From an uncultured Ruminococcus sp. (lineage in GTDB: Bacteria > Bacillota > Clostridia > Oscillospirales > Acutalibacteraceae), in assembly GCA_900554995.1 (NCBI GenBank), contig USJJ01000027.1, positions 1 through 10,444 of the forward strand: a DNA stretch of 10,444 bases, in the 5' to 3' direction. The position numbers and the translations under genes are program-made. Positions 1 to 5,846 of the stretch are shown piece after piece. The notes below the pieces were generated by a model. The model was not told the origin of the DNA. It made no database searches and saw nothing but the letters and a program-made list of their open reading frames with translations. Position 1 is the stretch's first letter. Every line of letters starts with the position of its first letter.

Positions 1-1
1 G

Positions 2-418
2 GCGGCAGTCGCAATGGCGGGCACCTTTGGCTATGAGCTTGACCCCAAGGAAATGTCCGACGAGGATAAGGAAAAGGTCAAGGAGCAGGTTAAGGATTAC
101 CATAGATTCTATAATGTAATTCACTTCGGCGATCTTTACAGAATTATTGCTCCGACAGACGATGAATTTAAGTGTGCGTGGAATCACGTTTCAAAGGATA
201 AGAGTGAGGCTCTTCTGACGGTTGTAATCAAGAACAGAGCGCCGCACGATTTCCTGCTTATTAAGATGAAGGGTCTTGACCCTGAAAAGATGTACCGTGA
301 CGAGACGGACGGAGAGATCTATTCGGGAGCACTTTTGATGAACGCAGGCATTAACCTGACGGACGGCACGTTGAGCGCAGGCAAAAGTTTTGTAAGATAT
401 TTTACAGAGGTTAAGTGA
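2..418 (+). CDS. Alpha-galactosidase, GH36 family, C-terminal part only (5' end outside window)
   Basis: The frame is open from the left edge, so this is the last 138 residues of a longer protein; the ATG at 14 is internal. The visible part matches the C-terminal region of GH36 alpha-galactosidases: the G-T-F-G-Y-E-L-D motif just inside the window, a helical stretch, F-G-D-L-Y-R, then a beta-sandwich end with D-K-S-E-A-L, M-K-G-L-D-P-E-K-M-Y and a final L-M-N-A-G motif. Family members hydrolyse terminal alpha-1,6-galactosides such as raffinose and melibiose, usually in the cytoplasm. The catalytic Asp residues lie upstream and cannot be checked. The stop codon is only 4 bases before rimM, so the two may share a transcript, an unusual pairing of a sugar hydrolase with ribosome-maturation genes. 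Family assignment is from remembered motifs and is fairly secure. Confidence 0.85.
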   Translation, partial: AAVAMAGTFGYELDPKEMSDEDKEKVKEQVKDYHRFYNVIHFGDLYRIIAPTDDEFKCAWNHVSKDKSEALLTVVIKNRAPHDFLLIKMKGLDPEKMYRDETDGEIYSGALLMNAGINLTDGTLSAGKSFVRYFTEVK

Positions 419-422
419 TTTT

Positions 423-944
423 ATGATAAAGGATTTTCTTGCAGTCGGTCAGATCGTGGGAACTCACGGCGTGCGTGGAGAAATGCGCATAAATCCGTGG
501 GCGGATTCACCCGATTTTCTCAAGCAATTCAAAACTTTATACTATGATTCCGAGGGAAAAAGCAGGGTTAAAGTTATCTCCGCACGTCCGCACGGCAATA
601 TCGTGCTGATGAAGCTGGACGGGATAGACACCGTTGAGGCGGCGTCGGCAATGAGAAATAAAAAGCTCTATATGCGCCGCTCGGACGCAAGGCTCGCCGA
701 CGGAGTTTACTTCATCGAGGAACTGATCGGCTGTGATGTTTTCGATGCCGATGACAGTGAAAAACGGTACGGCGTGATTTCCGATGTCAGTGAAACGGGT
801 GCAAACGACGTCTGGCATATCAAGGCGGATGATGACAGAGAATACCTTATTCCTGCCATTCCGAGCGTTGTTATCGACACCGACGTAAGGAAAAACAGAG
901 TGCGGATAAGACCGATGAAAGGTATATTTGACGATGAGAATTGA
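423..944 (+). CDS. rimM: Ribosome maturation factor RimM
   Basis: RimM binds ribosomal protein S19 in the 30S subunit and helps the 16S rRNA head domain mature. The 173-residue length is normal. The N-terminal RimM domain begins with V-G-Q-I-V-G-T-H-G-V-R-G-E (residues 8-20), the family signature. The C-terminal PRC-barrel covers about residues 95-168 and includes G-A-N-D-V-W (126-131) and Y-L-I-P-A-I-P-S-V-V (141-150). The ATG start is close to the preceding stop. A weak Shine-Dalgarno (AGAGG at 406-410) lies inside the end of the alpha-galactosidase gene, and AAGTGA lies closer. Its 3' end overlaps trmD by 11 bases, the usual rimM-trmD coupling. The typical upstream partners rpsP and the KH-domain gene are not adjacent here. 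Confidence 0.96.
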   Translation: MIKDFLAVGQIVGTHGVRGEMRINPWADSPDFLKQFKTLYYDSEGKSRVKVISARPHGNIVLMKLDGIDTVEAASAMRNKKLYMRRSDARLADGVYFIEELIGCDVFDADDSEKRYGVISDVSETGANDVWHIKADDDREYLIPAIPSVVIDTDVRKNRVRIRPMKGIFDDEN

Positions 945-1686
945 CATAATGACACTGTTCCCCGAGATGTGCGAACGCGTTCTTGACGAAAGTATAATCG
1001 GCAGATCGAGAGACGGCGGACTTGTTGAGATCAACTGCGTTAATATCCGTGATTATTCAACGGACAAGCACCGCCGAGTGGACGACACAACTTACGGCGG
1101 AGGCACGGGAATGATAATGCAGTGTCAGCCGATTTTCGACTGCTTCTGCGATCTTGAAAAGCAGATCGGCAAACGTCCGCATCTGATATATATGTCGCCA
1201 CAGGGCAAAACGCTCGATCAGCAGAGAGTCAAGGAGCTTGCAAAAATGGATAATATAGCTATCCTTTGCGGCCATTATGAGGGAATTGACGAGCGTGTTA
1301 TCGAGGAGCTTGTCGATGAAGAAATTTCAATCGGCGATTATGTTCTGACGGGCGGCGAACTTCCGGCACTTGTCCTTGCCGACAGCATAACGAGGATGCT
1401 GCCCGGCGTTCTTGCGAGCGATGAGGCATTCGAGGAGGAGAGCCATTACAACGGCTTGCTCGAATATCCGCAGTACACAAGGCCGTATGAATGGCACGGA
1501 AAAACCGTTCCGGACGTCCTTCTGACGGGTCATCATGCCAATATTATGAAGTGGCGCAGAGAGCAGTCTCTCGAACGGACAAGGGATCGCAGACCCGATC
1601 TTTTGGAAAAAGCCGAATTAGACAGAAAAGACTTGAAATTTCTCCAATCATTGGATAACGAGAGAAAAATAGTCAATGTGCATTAA
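934..1686 (+). CDS. trmD: tRNA (guanine-37-N1)-methyltransferase TrmD
   Basis: TrmD transfers methyl from S-adenosylmethionine to N1 of G37 in tRNAs, which prevents +1 frameshifting. The 250-residue protein shows the SPOUT hallmarks: M-R-I-D-I-M-T-L-F-P-E-M at the N-terminus, Y-G-G-G-T-G-M (54-60), the trefoil-knot segment with S-P-Q-G (88-91), C-G-H-Y-E-G-I-D-E-R (112-121) and I-G-D-Y-V-L-T-G-G-E-L-P (133-144), Arg154, and the C-terminal S-L-E-R-T-R-D-R-R-P-D-L-L. The ATG at 934 is preferred over the TTG at 928 because it gives the family N-terminus; GAAAGG at 917-922 is the likely ribosome site, within rimM. Residue 169, Asp in the E. coli enzyme and the proposed general base, is Glu here (codon 1438-1440). 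The gene is not followed by rplS, its usual neighbour. Confidence 0.97.
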   Translation: MRIDIMTLFPEMCERVLDESIIGRSRDGGLVEINCVNIRDYSTDKHRRVDDTTYGGGTGMIMQCQPIFDCFCDLEKQIGKRPHLIYMSPQGKTLDQQRVKELAKMDNIAILCGHYEGIDERVIEELVDEEISIGDYVLTGGELPALVLADSITRMLPGVLASDEAFEEESHYNGLLEYPQYTRPYEWHGKTVPDVLLTGHHANIMKWRREQSLERTRDRRPDLLEKAELDRKDLKFLQSLDNERKIVNVH

Positions 1687-1786
1687 ATTTGTTATTGTTT
1701 AGTATACAAAATGCACAAACATAGTCTCCCCAAAAACCTCACATTTGGAATACAAGCCGAAATAATTTTAAAGTCGATTTTATTTG
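1687..1786. other. Intergenic stretch after trmD, no clear terminator
   Basis: This AT-rich stretch separates trmD from the crh-like promoter. I see no GC-rich hairpin followed by a T-run, so transcripts from rimM-trmD may end by another mechanism or read on. It contains the 11-base word TAAAGTCGATT (1769-1779), which recurs at the promoter of the polysaccharide locus. Confidence 0.5.
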
Positions 1787-1814
1787 TTGACGATGAAAAG
1801 TTTTGTGATATAAT
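1787..1814 (+). promoter_or_regulatory. Extended -10 promoter for the crh-like gene
   Basis: The -35 box TTGACG is at 1787-1792 (5 of 6 consensus bases). A 16-base spacer precedes a perfect TATAAT at 1809-1814. TGA directly upstream of the -10 (1806-1808) supplies an extended -10 element. This is a textbook SigA-type promoter and predicts transcription starting near 1821, giving a leader of about 55 bases. Confidence 0.85.
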
Positions 1815-1861
1815 AACTGTTGTATAAAAGAATGAAAACATATTTGGTTAACTTTTTGGTT

Positions 1862-1866
1862 AGGAG
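1862..1866 (+). promoter_or_regulatory. Ribosome binding site of the crh-like gene
   Basis: AGGAG lies 9 bases before the ATG at 1876 and fixes that start. The leader just upstream carries the direct repeat TTTGGTTA at 1843-1850 and 1855-1862, the second copy running into this site. Confidence 0.8.
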
Positions 1867-1875
1867 ATATAAACT

Positions 1876-2139
1876 ATGTGTGAGAAAGACGTTACAGTTC
1901 AGAATCAGGTAGGTCTCAGTGCCCGTCCTGCAACATTTTTTATTCAGAAGGCAAATTGCTTCAAGTCATCAATCTGGATCGAAAAGGAAGAGAGACGTGT
2001 CAATGCAAAGAGCTTGCTCGGCGTACTTTCGCTCGGTATTGACGGCGGCACAACAATTAAAGTCATCGCCGCAGGCCCTGATGAGGAGCAGGCTGTCGAT
2101 GAGCTTGTAAAGCTCGTTAACTCAGGTTTTGCAGTATAA
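1876..2139 (+). CDS. crh: HPr-family protein lacking His15 (Crh-like catabolite-repression HPr)
   Basis: This 87-residue protein has the whole HPr fold signature, including the Ser46 region V-N-A-K-S-L-L-G-V-L-S-L (42-53) that HPr kinase recognises and phosphorylates. In true HPr, His15 in G-L-H-A-R-P accepts phosphate from enzyme I. Here the motif reads G-L-S-A-R-P, so residue 15 is Ser while Arg17 and Pro18 are kept. Without His15 the protein cannot carry phosphate in the sugar phosphotransferase relay. By analogy with Bacillus Crh, where residue 15 is Gln, a regulatory role through Ser46 phosphorylation and CcpA is the best inference. The gene has its own strong promoter and terminator and is a single-gene unit. 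It sits next to uvrC rather than beside the whiA/yvcK genes that accompany crh in Bacillus. The symbol is by analogy; HPr-family membership is certain, orthology to crh is not. Confidence 0.85.
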   Translation: MCEKDVTVQNQVGLSARPATFFIQKANCFKSSIWIEKEERRVNAKSLLGVLSLGIDGGTTIKVIAAGPDEEQAVDELVKLVNSGFAV

Positions 2140-2170
2140 CAAATAACTATCCACCTGTTAAATCAAAGCG

Positions 2171-2199
2171 CTGCCGCATTTAATTATGCGGCAGTTTTT
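2171..2199 (+). terminator. Intrinsic terminator after the crh-like gene
   Basis: A perfect 9-base-pair stem, CTGCCGCAT (2171-2179) with ATGCGGCAG (2186-2194), encloses a 6-base loop and is followed directly by TTTTT (2195-2199). It begins 31 bases after the crh-like stop and ends 37 bases before the uvrC start, so it should insulate the two genes. Confidence 0.92.
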
Positions 2200-2236
2200 G
2201 AATTTATGGGAAATTTACAGAACCGAGGTGAATACC

Positions 2237-4075
2237 GTGGACATTCATGAATTGAGAAAAAAGGCGATGTCGCTGCCGCTGACTCCCGGAGTGTACCTAA
2301 TGAAGAACACAAAGGGTGAAATTATTTATGTCGGCAAGGCGAAGAAGCTAAAGAACCGTGTCAGCCAGTATTTCGGCTCACAGCATAACCACTCAATAAA
2401 GGTCAGAAAGATGGTCGAGAACGTCTTTGACTTTGATTATATCCTTTGTGACAGCGAGTTTGAAGCTCTCGTTCTCGAATGTTCACTGATAAAGCAGTAT
2501 TCGCCGAAGTATAATATTCTATTAAAGGATGATAAAGGTTACAGCTACATCCGGGTCAGCGAGGGCCCGTGGCCGAAAATCAGTGCAGTTTTGCAAAAGG
2601 CGGATGACGGCGCACGCTACATCGGACCCTACACAAGCTCTTTCAGTGTGTCAAACTCCGTTGACGAGGCTCAAAAGATTTTTATGCTTCCCCGATGCGG
2701 CAAGAGTTTCCCGAAAGAGATCGGCAAGGGTCGACCTTGTCTTAACTATTTTATCAAGCAGTGCTCGGCTCCGTGCGCAGGAAAGATAAGCTGTGCCGAA
2801 TACAATGAGGCGATCAATGCGGCGCTGGACTTTTTGCAGGGTGACAGTGCAAAGATAATAAAGGATATGACAGCCGAGATGGAGGATGCGGCTGAAAGGC
2901 TCGATTTTGAACGCGCGGCAAAGCTGAGAGACAGAATAAATTCCATCAAAAAGGTTAACGAAAAGCAAAAGGTTGTTGGCTCGGACGTCAGGGAACAGGA
3001 TGTTTTCGCAATTGCTCAGTCAGATGAGAGATACTGCCTTTCGGTTCTTCGCTTTTACGACGGCAGGCTCAGAGATAATGAGTGGTTCCTGTTCAATGAA
3101 ATAGACACGCTACCCGAGGCAAGACGTGAGCTCATAACACGGTTCTATTCAATGGGCAGGCACATTCCACCGTTTATCACCGTTGACGGAGAGGTTGACG
3201 ACAAGGATCTGCTTGTTCAATGGCTGAGCGAAAATGCGCACCGCAAGGTTGAAATCAACATTCCGCAGCGTGGCAGACAGGTTGAGATAATGACAATGTG
3301 TATGAACAATGCGGCGCAGAAGCTGGCGCTGAGTATGGGCAGGAACGCTAAGGCAACTGCGGCTCTCGACGAGCTTGCGAGACTGCTCAATCTGCCGAAA
3401 CCGCCCGTGATGATCGAATCCTATGATATTTCCCACACGGCGGGCAGTGACAACGTTGCGGGTATGGTGGTTTTCAAAAACGGCTTGCCGTACAGGAAAT
3501 CGTACCGCCGATTTGCGATAAAGGGCTTCGACGGTCAGGACGACTACGGCTCAATGGCGGAGGTTATCTCACGACGGCTCAACAGATATGAGGAGGAAAA
3601 GGACAGCGGCGAGGGCTTCGGAATCTTGCCTGATCTGATACTCCTTGACGGCGGACAGGGTCAGGTCAATGCAGTGTTGCCTATCGTCCATGCGTTCGGC
3701 TACGACATTCCGGTCTATGGTATGGTCAAGGACAACAAACACAGAACGAGAGCGATCGCCTATGACGGCGGTGAAATTTCGATCAATTCAAAGCGGCATG
3801 CCTTTACTCTCGTCTCGACAATTCAGGAGGAGGTTCACCGTTTTGCGATAACCTATCATCGCTCCAAGCACAGGAAATCCTCACTCGGCGGTACGCTGAC
3901 AAAAATCGACGGAATCGGCGAGAAAAAAGCAAAGGCTTTGCTTAAATATTTCAAGACGGTTACGGCGGTAAAAGATGCGGAAATTGACGAACTGTGCCGT
4001 GCGGAGGGGATAAACAGGGCGACAGCGCAAAAAGTTTATGATTATTTTCGAAAAAATGTTGACAACATAAGGTAA
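2237..4075 (+). CDS. uvrC: Excinuclease ABC subunit UvrC
   Basis: UvrC makes both incisions flanking a DNA lesion in nucleotide excision repair, after UvrA and UvrB load. The 612-residue length is typical. Domains in order: GIY-YIG nuclease (about 14-95) with L-P-L-T-P-G-V-Y, I-Y-V-G-K-A and a conserved Glu82; four Cys (154, 168, 176, 180) matching the iron-sulfur site of UvrC; the UVR segment that contacts UvrB (about 211-245); the RNase H-like endonuclease with Y-D-I-S-H (Asp397), Q-D-D-Y and L-L-D-G-G-Q-G-Q (Asp471) plus H-R-F-A-I; and a C-terminal double helix-hairpin-helix (about 552-603). I chose GTG at 2237 because GAGGTG (2225-2230) precedes it by 6 bases. The upstream in-frame ATG at 2186 lies inside the terminator hairpin and would add unrelated residues. 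I found no convincing promoter of its own. Confidence 0.97.
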   Translation: MDIHELRKKAMSLPLTPGVYLMKNTKGEIIYVGKAKKLKNRVSQYFGSQHNHSIKVRKMVENVFDFDYILCDSEFEALVLECSLIKQYSPKYNILLKDDKGYSYIRVSEGPWPKISAVLQKADDGARYIGPYTSSFSVSNSVDEAQKIFMLPRCGKSFPKEIGKGRPCLNYFIKQCSAPCAGKISCAEYNEAINAALDFLQGDSAKIIKDMTAEMEDAAERLDFERAAKLRDRINSIKKVNEKQKVVGSDVREQDVFAIAQSDERYCLSVLRFYDGRLRDNEWFLFNEIDTLPEARRELITRFYSMGRHIPPFITVDGEVDDKDLLVQWLSENAHRKVEINIPQRGRQVEIMTMCMNNAAQKLALSMGRNAKATAALDELARLLNLPKPPVMIESYDISHTAGSDNVAGMVVFKNGLPYRKSYRRFAIKGFDGQDDYGSMAEVISRRLNRYEEEKDSGEGFGILPDLILLDGGQGQVNAVLPIVHAFGYDIPVYGMVKDNKHRTRAIAYDGGEISINSKRHAFTLVSTIQEEVHRFAITYHRSKHRKSSLGGTLTKIDGIGEKKAKALLKYFKTVTAVKDAEIDELCRAEGINRATAQKVYDYFRKNVDNIR

Positions 4076-4088
4076 AAAATGTGATAAT
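4059..4088 (+). promoter_or_regulatory. Promoter for rsmD-coaD, starting inside the 3' end of uvrC
   Basis: A perfect -35 box TTGACA (4059-4064) falls in the last codons of uvrC. An 18-base spacer leads to GATAAT (4083-4088, 5 of 6), with TG at 4080-4081 forming an extended -10. Transcription would start near 4095, about 35 bases before rsmD. Assigned by consensus match only. Confidence 0.65.
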
Positions 4089-4129
4089 AAGATGTATATA
4101 AATTATGGTATAGGAAGGGAGCTTGCGCC

Positions 4130-4681
4130 GTGCGTGTAATTACAGGAACAGCAAGAGGACGGGTTCTCAAAACATTGGAGGGCGAGGATGTTCGTCCGAC
4201 AACCGACAGAGTTAAAGAAGCAATCTTCAGTATAATCCAGTTTGAACTGGAGGGAAGACGTGTGCTCGATCTTTTTGCGGGCTCGGGTCAGCTCGGAATC
4301 GAAGCGCTCAGCAGGGGTGCGGCATATGCCACATTCACGGATATGAGTGCAGAGTCCGTTGATATAGTGAAGCAAAATCTGCTTGCGACAAAGCTCGGAG
4401 GAAATGCGGAGGTTCTCCGTACCGAGGCGGTCACTTTTCTCAAGGGTAACAGGAAGAAATACGATATTATTTTTATGGATCCCCCATATTCAAAGGGTAT
4501 CCTGCAAGATACACTGCCGTATGCGGTCAGGAACGTTAACGACGGCGGAGTGATTATCTGCGAACACCCCTACGGTGAGGAGATGCCGCAGACAGTCGGG
4601 AATTTTTCGGTTTACCGTGATTATAAATACGGCAAGATCGGTATAACGGTCTACCGTAACGGTGAGGAGGACAGCCGATGA
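4130..4681 (+). CDS. rsmD: 16S rRNA (guanine-966-N2)-methyltransferase RsmD
   Basis: RsmD methylates N2 of G966 of 16S rRNA on the assembling 30S subunit, using S-adenosylmethionine. The 183 residues carry the family start M-R-V-I-T-G-T-A-R-G, the R-P-T-T-D-R-V-K-E-A-I-F motif (22-33), the SAM-binding loop V-L-D-L-F-A-G-S-G (45-53) followed by L-G-I-E-A-L-S-R-G-A, and the catalytic motif D-P-P-Y (117-120). The start is GTG at 4130, preceded by GGGAG (4117-4121) at 8 bases. The stop overlaps the coaD start as ATGA, so the two are translationally coupled, a very common gene pair in Firmicutes. Confidence 0.96.
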   Translation: MRVITGTARGRVLKTLEGEDVRPTTDRVKEAIFSIIQFELEGRRVLDLFAGSGQLGIEALSRGAAYATFTDMSAESVDIVKQNLLATKLGGNAEVLRTEAVTFLKGNRKKYDIIFMDPPYSKGILQDTLPYAVRNVNDGGVIICEHPYGEEMPQTVGNFSVYRDYKYGKIGITVYRNGEEDSR

Positions 4682-5169
4682 GAACAGCAATATGTCCGGG
4701 AAGTTTTGATCCCGTAACAAAGGGTCACCTCAGCGTTATAACAAGGGCGTCGAAGCTGTTTGACAGGGTTATAGTTGTCGTGATGATAAATCCGAAAAAG
4801 CCCGTTGGCTGTTTCGCCCCCGAGAAAAGGGTTGAATTTATCGAAAGATGCGTCAAGAATCTTTCAAATGTTGAGGTTGATTTCTATGACGGTTTGCTTG
4901 CCGAATACGCAAGGATCAAAAATGCCGACGCAATAGTCAAGGGACTTCGTGCCGTGTCGGACTTTGAGGATGAATTTCAGCAGGCGCTGACAAACAAACA
5001 GCTTAACCCCGATGTTGAAACAGTATTTGTTACCGCAGGTGCGGATTATATGTATTTGTCGTCCAGTATCGTCAAGCAGGTTTGTGAGCTTGGCGGAGAT
5101 GTTTCGGACTTCGTGCCCGAGCAGGTGCTTGACGACATAGTCAAAGGAATCAGAAGAAAGGAAGATTAA
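4678..5169 (+). CDS. coaD: Phosphopantetheine adenylyltransferase
   Basis: CoaD joins ATP and 4'-phosphopantetheine to make dephospho-CoA, the penultimate step of coenzyme A synthesis. The 163-residue nucleotidyltransferase shows the N-terminal P-G-S-F-D-P-V-T-K-G-H (7-17), containing the T-x-G-H nucleotide-binding signature. It also has G-L-R-A-V-S-D-F-E (89-97) with Arg91, and the S-S-S-I-V-K-Q-V motif (128-135). All key positions are intact. The ATG overlaps the rsmD stop by four bases. The coiled-coil gene follows after 2 bases, so all three form one transcript. Confidence 0.97.
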   Translation: MRTAICPGSFDPVTKGHLSVITRASKLFDRVIVVVMINPKKPVGCFAPEKRVEFIERCVKNLSNVEVDFYDGLLAEYARIKNADAIVKGLRAVSDFEDEFQQALTNKQLNPDVETVFVTAGADYMYLSSSIVKQVCELGGDVSDFVPEQVLDDIVKGIRRKED

Positions 5170-5171
5170 GG

Positions 5172-5819
5172 ATGAACGTACAGGGCTTACTTGACAAAAT
5201 TGAAGATACCATTGATATGGGCAGCAAAATTCCTCTTTCGGGAAAGGTAGCCGTTGATGCAGATGCAATCAAGCAGTGTGTTGAGGATATCAGATATGAC
5301 CTACCGATCGAGCTTGAAAAGGCGCAGGAGGTAGTTGCTCATCATAACAATCTTATCACGAAGGCGAACAACGAGGCTTCGTCAATCGTTTCTTCCGCAC
5401 AGACGGAGGCGGACGGCATAATCAGCGCCGCAAAGGAAAAGGCCTCCGGCATTGCCGCAACGGCTGAGGCAAACGCAAAGTCGACACTTTCCGCCGCATC
5501 CGAGCAGGCAAAGCAGATGATCGAAACTTCCGAGATTACAAGACTTGCACACGAATTTTCCGACCGTGTACGTGCTCAGGCAACCGCTGAGGCGGAGAAT
5601 ATTGTAAGAAATGCAAAGAGCCAGGCTGAGGCGATTCTTCTTGATGCAAACAACCAGGCGGCTGACACAAAGTCAAAGGCAGATAAGTGGGCGGGAGAAA
5701 TCCGTTCCGCAGCGGCAGAGTTTGTTGAGGATATTATGAAGAACAGCGACGAGGTCCTTTCCTCAAACATTGCAGAGATCAGAAAGGCGAGACAGAGCCT
5801 TTTCGGCGATCGCCGATAA
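5172..5819 (+). CDS. Soluble Ala-rich coiled-coil protein with hendecad repeats (ATP synthase b/H-subunit-like)
   Basis: This 215-residue protein has no signal peptide and no membrane span. Residues 1-50 are a short head with S-G-K-V-A-V-D (23-29). From about residue 50 the chain is rich in Ala, Glu, Lys, Gln and Ser with almost no Pro or aromatics, as in a long helix. Two blocks of five 11-residue repeats (65-119 and 137-191) follow the pattern A-x-x-x-A-x-x-Ile/Leu-x-x-x, the hendecad pattern of right-handed coiled coils such as the ATP synthase b stalk. From memory, clostridial genomes often have a short coiled-coil gene after coaD, annotated loosely as ATPase or V-type ATPase subunit H. 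No other ATPase gene is nearby, so an energy-coupling role is unlikely; a scaffold or division-related role is only a guess. AAAGGAAG (5157-5164) is the ribosome site. The last codons contain a 14-base palindrome that may act in RNA control of the downstream genes. Confidence 0.85.
   Translation: MNVQGLLDKIEDTIDMGSKIPLSGKVAVDADAIKQCVEDIRYDLPIELEKAQEVVAHHNNLITKANNEASSIVSSAQTEADGIISAAKEKASGIAATAEANAKSTLSAASEQAKQMIETSEITRLAHEFSDRVRAQATAEAENIVRNAKSQAEAILLDANNQAADTKSKADKWAGEIRSAAAEFVEDIMKNSDEVLSSNIAEIRKARQSLFGDRR
5364..5528 (+). repeat. Five tandem 11-residue (33-base) repeats, block 1
   Basis: Codons 65-119 of the coiled-coil gene divide exactly into five 11-residue units. Each begins with Ala (65, 76, 87, 98, 109), with Ala again at unit position 5 and a hydrophobic residue, mostly Ile, at unit position 8 or 9. 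The DNA has diverged between units, so the repeat is mainly visible in the protein. Confidence 0.8.
5580..5744 (+). repeat. Five tandem 11-residue (33-base) repeats, block 2
   Basis: Codons 137-191 again form five 11-residue units starting with Ala at 137, 148, 159, 170 and 181. Ala usually sits at position 5, and Ile in four of the five units at position 8. A 17-residue linker (120-136) with Phe, Arg and His separates it from block 1 and breaks the register by 6 residues. Confidence 0.75.
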
Positions 5820-5846
5820 AAAAGAAAAAAATGGGGGTTGCCGGAA
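5801..5846 (+). promoter_or_regulatory. Possible antiterminator helix
   Basis: Bases 5801-5811 can pair with 5836-5846 in 11 consecutive pairs (8 Watson-Crick, 3 G-U), leaving a 24-base loop. The second strand covers the whole left arm of the downstream terminator, so the two folds exclude each other. The first strand also overlaps the 14-base palindrome, a third competing fold. This is inferred by pairing alone; GC-rich words of this sort can match by chance. Confidence 0.35.
5803..5816. promoter_or_regulatory. 14-base perfect palindrome at the end of the coiled-coil gene
   Basis: TCGGCGATCGCCGA reads the same on both strands and stops one base before the TAA (5817-5819). As RNA it could fold into a 5-base-pair stem with a 4-base loop. 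It has no U-tract after it, so it is not itself a terminator. Its left half can instead pair with the left arm of the hairpin at 5836-5882. Confidence 0.45.

Noticed and set aside
371..398. TTGAGC and TAAGAT in the end of the alpha-galactosidase gene as a rimM promoter
   Set aside because: Each box matches only 4 of 6 consensus bases, inside coding sequence with a 16-base spacer; too weak to list as a feature.
537..1034. Minus-strand open frame of 165 codons across rimM and trmD
   Set aside because: It lies wholly opposite two certain genes, shows no recognisable domain and no ribosome site, so it is a coding shadow.
1843..1862. Direct repeat TTTGGTTA in the crh-like leader
   Set aside because: Two 8-base copies in a T-rich leader are weak evidence for an operator; mentioned only with the ribosome site.
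2186..2236. N-terminal extension of uvrC to the ATG at 2186
   Set aside because: The codons lie in the 3' half of the terminator hairpin and lack a ribosome site; GTG at 2237 has GAGGTG and gives the normal N-terminus.
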